This document shows, in pieces, positions 25,327 to 29,280 of a DNA stretch of 29,280 nt; positions within the stretch are counted from its first letter, which is position 1; each line of letters starts with the position of its first letter. Source of the stretch: DAOMOD01 sp964526035 (GTDB lineage Bacteria > Pseudomonadota > Gammaproteobacteria > Xanthomonadales > BPKI01); the NCBI GenBank assembly GCA_964526035.1, contig CAZGKE010000028.1, positions 1-29,280 of the forward strand, written 5' to 3'. The notes below the pieces were generated by a model that saw nothing but the letters and a program-made list of their open reading frames with translations, searched no databases and was not told the origin of the DNA. The translations under genes and the position numbers were made by a program.

Positions 25327-25932
25327 GTGATTCGAACTCGGGGAGAGATGTTGGGGCGCGGCTTCTGCCCGGAGGCGCGCCGTCAATGTAATGGAACGGA
25401 GAGCCGATATGCTGTCGCGAATCCTTTGGCTGTCACGTTCGGGATCGCCGATTCCCAGGACGCGGTTCGTCGCCGTAGCGTTGCGGCGTGTGAGCGGAGC
25501 GCGGCACTGCCGTTCCCGCAAAACCGGGAGCGGCCAGACTGGAAGGGACGATTTCCGAGCCTGCCTGGCAGTGGCCATGGGTGTCCGACATAAGTGCGCA
25601 TAATGTATATTATGTCATTACAACAAGCACCTGGAAATCGGCGGCACTGGGTGCTGCGCCGAAACTGCCCCACTGCAATGAGGAATCCTGAATCATATAG
25701 CCTTGATTATTAGTTACTTGAAGTGTGTTCATGAGATCCATTCGAGCTTCGTGAAACCAGACCAAGGCGCAGATCAGACATTCGCCGGCATGCGATCTCG
25801 TGCGTCGAGCGGATCCTGATAAGGTGAGACTCGGCCCGAAGCGTGTCCTTTATCCGCGAATCGAGCCGGGTGTTGTCGCCCGCGCCGGCGCCCACCGCAG
25901 CGGCGCATTCCCATACCTGAAGGAGTCATGAC
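25327..25932. other. Gene-free terminus spacer containing dif
   Basis: About 600 bases lie here without a gene I can support, between the divergent DUF2785-like gene and dodecin. Short open frames in it are arginine/serine-rich and look spurious. The section 25590-25740 is much more AT-rich than the rest of the window and contains dif. Promoters for both flanking genes should be here but I see no strong hexamers. Dodecin has a clear AGGAG at 25921-25925, 7 bases before its ATG. Confidence 0.7.
25593..25620 (+). other. Chromosome dimer resolution site (dif)
   Basis: The 28 bases match the Escherichia coli dif site at 23 positions, by my own alignment from memory of that site. The XerC arm AGTGCGCATAA (25593-25603) differs at one base. 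The central TGTATA (25604-25609) is identical. The XerD arm TTATGTCATTA (25610-25620) keeps its inner six bases and one more. The core CATAATGTATATTATG is a 16-base imperfect palindrome. It sits in a gene-free AT-rich spacer, as dif sites usually do. KOPS octamers change strand across it. XerC/XerD should recombine here at division after FtsK activation. Filamentous phages of related bacteria also use dif for integration, but no phage genes adjoin. Confidence 0.93.
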
Positions 25933-26133
25933 ATGAGCGTTGCCAAGATCATCGAGATCTCATCCGAGTCCAGCAAGAGCTTCGAGGACGCGGTTCACAG
26001 CGGTATCGCCCGCGCCGAAAAGACGCTCAAGAACGTCCAGGGCGCGTGGATCGCGGAACAGAAGGTGACTGTCGAGAAAGGCAAGGTCACCAGTTACCGC
26101 GTCATCATGCGGGTGACGTTCGTCCTCGACTGA
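25933..26133 (+). CDS. Dodecin family flavin-binding protein
   Basis: This 66-residue protein is a complete dodecin. It starts SVAKIIEISSESSKSFEDAV, then a helix, then VQGAWIAEQKVTVEKGKVTSYRV and a final strand. Dodecins form hollow dodecamers that store or buffer flavins. Trp39 is the residue that stacks on the bound isoalloxazine ring. Length and all conserved segments match bacterial dodecins. A good ribosome-binding site (AGGAG) lies 7 bases before the ATG. The gene is monocistronic, with a long inverted repeat just past its stop and tRNA-Leu on the other strand beyond. Confidence 0.95.
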   Translation: MSVAKIIEISSESSKSFEDAVHSGIARAEKTLKNVQGAWIAEQKVTVEKGKVTSYRVIMRVTFVLD

Positions 26134-26136
26134 TGC

Positions 26137-26197
26137 CCAGGGAACCTCCGAACAAGTCCGCGCGCGCCGCGCCAAGACCTGTTCAGAGGTTCCCTGG
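26137..26197. terminator. Long inverted repeat between dodecin and tRNA-Leu, likely bidirectional terminator
   Basis: CCAGGGAACCTC (26137-26148) is exactly complementary to GAGGTTCCCTGG (26186-26197). The stem can extend inward with GAACA against TGTTC across mismatches. The loop is GC-rich. The element starts 3 bases past the dodecin stop and its right arm includes the three bases that encode the CCA end of tRNA-Leu. No T-run follows on either side, so it may be a dispersed repeat that also blocks transcription. Confidence 0.6.
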
Positions 26198-26281
26198 TGC
26201 CCGGGGCCGGATTCGAACCGGCAAGGCCTTGCGGCCGGAAGATTTTAAGTCTCCTGCGTCTACCAGTTTCGCCACCCGGGC
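26195..26281 (-). tRNA. tRNA-Leu (anticodon UAA)
   Basis: Read on the minus strand, this 87-base gene begins GCCCGGGTGGCGAAACTGG and closes with CCCGGGC-A-CCA, giving a perfect 7-pair acceptor stem. The anticodon arm pairs GGAGA with TCTTC around the loop CTTAAAA, so the anticodon is TAA. A long variable arm (CCGGCCGCAAGGCC) marks it as a class II tRNA, as leucine tRNAs are. The T arm has GCCGG-TTCGAAT-CCGGC. The CCA end is encoded. Confidence 0.96.
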
Positions 26282-26488
26282 ATCGCTCTAGCGTAACCCA
26301 GCAACAGCGTTCCCCGCAGCGATCGCTGTTGCAGGCGTGTGCGCTGGTGGCTATTTCGTCGAACTGCTAGGCTGGCGCGCCTTTGGCGCCGGGGCCCTGG
26401 ATTTATCCGCGGTGCTCCAGGGGTCGGATGCGCGCCAACGAAGTCGGCGTGCGAGGGGTTTGATACTGGTCGCCAGCCGACATCAACG

Positions 26489-27964
26489 ATGCTGTTCAAT
26501 TCCCAGGTCTTCATCCTCCTGTTCCTGCCGCTGGTGTGGCTGCTGTTCGACGCTCTGCGGCGGCGCGGAAGCGGCTACCTGGCCTGGCTGCTGCTCGCTT
26601 CGCTGGCCTTCTACATCTGGTGGGAGCCTCGCGACCTGCCGATCCTTCTGGGATCGATCATCGGCAACTTCCTGCTGGGCCATCTCCTGGGGCGGCGTCC
26701 CGGTCAACCTCCGCGCTTCCTGCTTGGCTTCGCGGTTTGCGCCAACCTGGCCCTGCTTGGATGGTTCAAGTATCGCGGGCTGGCCGCTGCGACGCTCAAT
26801 GACCTCGGCGCCGGCATCGGCATCCCCGAGGTGGTGCTGCCGCTGGCGATTTCGTTTTTCACCTTCCAGCAGATTGCCTACCTGATCGACGTCGCCCGCG
26901 GGCTGGCGCCTGAACGCTCCTTTCTGCGCTATGCCGTCTTCGTCAGCTTCTTTCCACAGCTGATTGCCGGACCGATCGTTCACTGGCAGGAAATGATGCC
27001 GGCCTTCGACCGCGTTCGCGACAGGGATCGCTGGAACGATCTGGCGGTCGGACTTTCGGTATTCGCAATCGGCCTGGCCAAGAAGGTCCTGATCGCCGAT
27101 TCGCTGGCACCGGTGGCCGACGGCGTCTTCGATGCCACCGCGCGGGGACCGGTACCGGGCAGCGCCGATGCGTGGTTGGCCACCCTCGCCTACGGACTGC
27201 AGCTGTACTTCGATTTCTCCGCCTATTCGGACATGGCGCTGGGCATTGCGCGCATGTTCGGCATTGACCTGCCGGTCAATTTTCTTTCCCCCTACAAGGC
27301 CAGAAACATCGCCGAGTTCTGGAGACGGTGGCATATCACGCTGTCGCGCTTCCTCAAGGACTATCTCTACATTCCGCTGGGCGGAAATCGCCGTGGGCAT
27401 CTTGTGACCTATCGCAACCTGCTGATCACCATGGCGCTCGGCGGGCTCTGGCATGGCGCGCAGTGGACGTTCCTGGTGTGGGGGCTGTGGCACGGTGCCG
27501 GCCTGGCGCTGCATCGTCTGTGGAGAAAAGCATTTCCGTTGCGCCCTGCCCTGCAGACTCGCTGGCGGATGCGCATTGGCGACGCTGCAGGCGTGGCGGT
27601 CACGTTCGCGTTCGTGACGCTCGGTTGGGTGCTGTTCCGTTCCGCGGACTTTCCCACCGCGATGCGCATGTACGAAGCGCTTGCAGCGCTGCCGGTGGCG
27701 TCGGGCGGCTGGGTATCGGCGCAAATGGAATCCCTGCTGTGGGTCGCAGGAAGTCTGGTTCTGGCCTTCGCCGCGCCCAACAGTGCGCAGATCTTCGCGC
27801 GGGCGCGCCTCGGGCTGTGGCCGAAAGGTGCCCGCGAGTCGCTGGGTGAAGGTCCCCTGCACTTCCACCCGAGCCTGGCCTGGGCGCTGTTCGTGGCGCT
27901 GCTGCTGATGGTGTCCGTGCTCTCGCTGAGCCGTGAAACCGTCTTCCTGTACTTTCAGTTCTGA
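26489..27964 (+). CDS. MBOAT family O-acyltransferase (AlgI-like)
   Basis: This 491-residue polytopic inner-membrane protein belongs to the AlgI branch of the MBOAT family. These proteins pass acetyl groups across the membrane to a periplasmic transferase. The start MLFNSQVFILLFLPLVWLLF is standard for AlgI-like proteins. FWRRWHITLSRFLKDYLYIP contains the conserved His282. LGGLWHGAQWTFLVWGLWHG contains the invariant active-site His322. FFPQLIAGPIVHW is another family mark. About 11-12 helices are expected. The gene is followed 7 bases later by an SGNH-like gene, the usual partner for acetyl transfer. No glycosyltransferase or polymer export gene is in the window, so the acceptor glycan is unknown. 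Confidence 0.95.
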   Translation: MLFNSQVFILLFLPLVWLLFDALRRRGSGYLAWLLLASLAFYIWWEPRDLPILLGSIIGNFLLGHLLGRRPGQPPRFLLGFAVCANLALLGWFKYRGLAAATLNDLGAGIGIPEVVLPLAISFFTFQQIAYLIDVARGLAPERSFLRYAVFVSFFPQLIAGPIVHWQEMMPAFDRVRDRDRWNDLAVGLSVFAIGLAKKVLIADSLAPVADGVFDATARGPVPGSADAWLATLAYGLQLYFDFSAYSDMALGIARMFGIDLPVNFLSPYKARNIAEFWRRWHITLSRFLKDYLYIPLGGNRRGHLVTYRNLLITMALGGLWHGAQWTFLVWGLWHGAGLALHRLWRKAFPLRPALQTRWRMRIGDAAGVAVTFAFVTLGWVLFRSADFPTAMRMYEALAALPVASGGWVSAQMESLLWVAGSLVLAFAAPNSAQIFARARLGLWPKGARESLGEGPLHFHPSLAWALFVALLLMVSVLSLSRETVFLYFQF

Positions 27965-27971
27965 AGCCGTG

Positions 27972-29174
27972 ATGCAAGCCGAACCCTTCAGCCAGCAACG
28001 CGCTCAGCGCTACGTTTCTATCCTGCTGCTGCTTGCGGCACTGCTGCTTGGCCTGGCCGCCGCCTTCAACTTCGCGGTCGACCCGCTGCAGATCTATCGG
28101 CGAGCCCCCTACCCGCCCCATTTCTCCGAGAACCAGCGCTATCAGAACCCCGGCCTGGCCAGGAATTATGCCGAGCCGATCATCGTCATCGGCACTTCGC
28201 ACACCGAGAACTGGCTGCCTGCGGATGTCGAGGCGGCGTTTGGCCAGCCCGCGCTCAAGCTCTCGGTGGCCGGGTCGGGCCTCTACGAGCAGGGGCACCT
28301 GACCGACATGGCCATCGCCAGCGGTCGCGTCGAGCGGGTGATCTGGGGTGTCGACCATGGCTCCACGCTGTGGATGGACGATCCTACCGACGAATTCGGA
28401 CCGTTTCCCAGGCACCTGTATGTGCCCCTGTGGCGCGGCTCGGTGCCCTACCTGCTTTCCATCGATACGTTGCATCGTTCCGTGCAGGCCATCGGCACAC
28501 CGCCGCGCCACGAACTGGCAACGCTCAACGCATGGCATGCGCACACCGAGTTTGGCGAGCAGCGCGTCGCCTACGCCTGGCGAGTATTGGGCGAGCGCTG
28601 GGATGACGAACTCTACGAATTCTACGCACAGCGCGTGCCGCGCTGGGCCGAGGTGGCCGCCCTGATGGAGCGCAAGCTGCTGGCGCGAATCCGCGCCCAT
28701 CCGCAGGTGCAGTTCGAGCTGGTGTTCATGCCCCACTCGATCTGGGAGTACGTCAACGATTTTCGTGTCGACAACGAGCGCTTCTTCCAGCGTCTGCTGT
28801 TGAAACGTCAGATTGCCGGCTGGGCCGAACTCCACCCCAATCTTCGTGTCTGGGATTTCGAGACCCGGGTCGAATGGATCCACGACGCTTCACGCTATTC
28901 GGACCTCGCCCACTTCGACCTCGCCACGTCGCGGGCCATGCTGGCAGAAATCGCGGCTGCCGACGGCTCACCGTGGCCGGTCGCGCCGCCACAGGCTCTG
29001 GCGACGATGGTGCTCGAAGAAATGGGGCGGCTTTGCGACGGCGTCGACGCCCTGCCCATCGAAAACGGTTGCCCCGCGCGCGTGGCCTGCGGCCGAGCCA
29101 GGTTGCAGGACTGGCTGCAACGCGGCGCGCAGCCCGAAGCACTGCTGTCATCCGCTTGGGAACACTGCGAGTAA
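27972..29174 (+). CDS. Membrane-anchored SGNH-like acyltransferase partner of MBOAT
   Basis: This 400-residue protein has one N-terminal membrane helix (about 14-34) and a periplasmic domain. The family is not one I can name exactly. Visible features are NFAVDPLQIYR just after the helix, IGTSHTENWLP with probable nucleophile Ser76, and YSDLAHF with Asp311 and His314, the Asp-x-x-His pair of SGNH esterases. Order and spacing fit an SGNH hydrolase/acetyltransferase such as AlgJ/AlgX relatives. Several cysteines near the C-terminus could form disulfides. The start is the ATG at 27972; a GTG one codon earlier is possible. It should take acetyl groups from the MBOAT protein and put them on a polysaccharide outside the inner membrane. 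Confidence 0.85.
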   Translation: MQAEPFSQQRAQRYVSILLLLAALLLGLAAAFNFAVDPLQIYRRAPYPPHFSENQRYQNPGLARNYAEPIIVIGTSHTENWLPADVEAAFGQPALKLSVAGSGLYEQGHLTDMAIASGRVERVIWGVDHGSTLWMDDPTDEFGPFPRHLYVPLWRGSVPYLLSIDTLHRSVQAIGTPPRHELATLNAWHAHTEFGEQRVAYAWRVLGERWDDELYEFYAQRVPRWAEVAALMERKLLARIRAHPQVQFELVFMPHSIWEYVNDFRVDNERFFQRLLLKRQIAGWAELHPNLRVWDFETRVEWIHDASRYSDLAHFDLATSRAMLAEIAAADGSPWPVAPPQALATMVLEEMGRLCDGVDALPIENGCPARVACGRARLQDWLQRGAQPEALLSSAWEHCE

Positions 29175-29182
29175 GAGACAAA

Positions 29183-29209
29183 CGAAACCCGCCGTGCAGG
29201 CGGGTTTCG
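29183..29209 (-). terminator. Intrinsic terminator between the SGNH-like gene and tRNA-Cys
   Basis: CGAAACCCGCC (29183-29193) and GGCGGGTTTCG (29199-29209) form an 11-pair perfect stem with a 5-base loop. On the minus strand it is followed by TTTGTCTC, so it best serves as the terminator of the leftward tRNA-Cys gene, which ends 9 bases away. On the plus strand it lies 9 bases past the SGNH-like stop but lacks a T-run there, so it may act less well in that direction. Confidence 0.85.
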
Positions 29210-29217
29210 GGCACAAC

Positions 29218-29280
29218 TGGAGGCCAGGGTCGGAATCGAACCGGCGTACACGGCTTTGCAGGCCGCTGCATGACCACTCT
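29218..29280 (-). tRNA. tRNA-Cys (anticodon GCA), cut by the window edge
   Basis: Read on the minus strand, the visible 63 bases begin in the D arm (AGAGTGGTCATGC) and hold the anticodon arm GCGGC-CTGCAAA-GCCGT, with anticodon GCA. They end with acceptor strand CCTGGCC, T, and an encoded CCA. About 12 bases of the 5' end lie outside the window. The T arm reads GCCGG-TTCGATT-CCGAC, which leaves one C-A mismatch at its second pair. Confidence 0.93.

Noticed and set aside
25593..25620. dif considered as a phage attachment site with an integrated filamentous prophage
   Set aside because: No phage genes lie on either side and only one copy of the site is visible, so nothing is integrated here.
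25710..25895. 61-codon minus-strand open frame near dif
   Set aside because: It is Ser/Arg-rich with no ribosome-binding site or family likeness and lies in the gene-free terminus spacer.
26483..27868. 461-codon minus-strand open frame
   Set aside because: It mirrors the MBOAT gene, whose family motifs are unmistakable; the frame itself has no recognisable domain.

Overview
This is a GC-rich chromosomal segment from a gammaproteobacterium. The likely group is Xanthomonadales/Lysobacterales or a close relative. That placement is an inference from the gamma-type dif site, the EfpL (YeiP) paralogue of elongation factor P, the bipartite REP hairpins and the overall gene content. It is not based on any database match. 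I see no prophage, insertion sequence or CRISPR array.

Left part (about 320-14,800), almost entirely on the minus strand. First comes an oligopeptide ABC importer operon, transcribed leftwards in the order binding lipoprotein, permease B, permease C, fused double ATPase (5888 down to 320). Next are efpL, a short-chain dehydrogenase of the HSD17B10 type, a GNAT acetyltransferase and a PAS-GGDEF-EAL cyclic-di-GMP protein. A branched-chain acyl-CoA block follows: hydroxymethylglutaryl-CoA lyase, a small lipoprotein, and a biotin carboxylase/biotin-carrier subunit that is probably methylcrotonyl-CoA carboxylase alpha. infA (IF-1) ends this part.

Middle part (about 14,900-24,020), plus strand. 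An FNR/ANR-type box precedes what looks like a transmembrane electron-transfer locus. It encodes a ten-haem periplasmic c-type cytochrome (DmsE/MtrA-like), an MtrB/PioB-like outer-membrane barrel translationally coupled to it, an inner-membrane ferric-reductase-like flavocytochrome b, and a single-haem cytochrome c. Together these could carry electrons from NAD(P)H through the inner membrane and periplasm and across the outer membrane. No outer-surface multihaem cytochrome and no CymA-type quinol dehydrogenase is present. An SLC13-family permease with an unusual acidic serine-rich linker, a glutathione-transferase-like protein, and a tightly linked MoaD/ThiS-like plus Asp-box propeller pair follow.

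Right part (about 24,000-29,280). This holds a short lysine-rich protein, a DUF2785-like exported protein, and a gene-free stretch of about 600 bases containing a clear chromosome-dimer-resolution site (dif, 25593-25620). All eight GGGNAGGG (KOPS) octamers I found left of it are on the plus strand, and all three right of it are on the minus strand, so both sides point at dif. The window therefore spans the replication terminus. Beyond dif lie dodecin, tRNA-Leu(UAA), an MBOAT/SGNH O-acylation pair, a terminator, and a tRNA-Cys cut by the window end.
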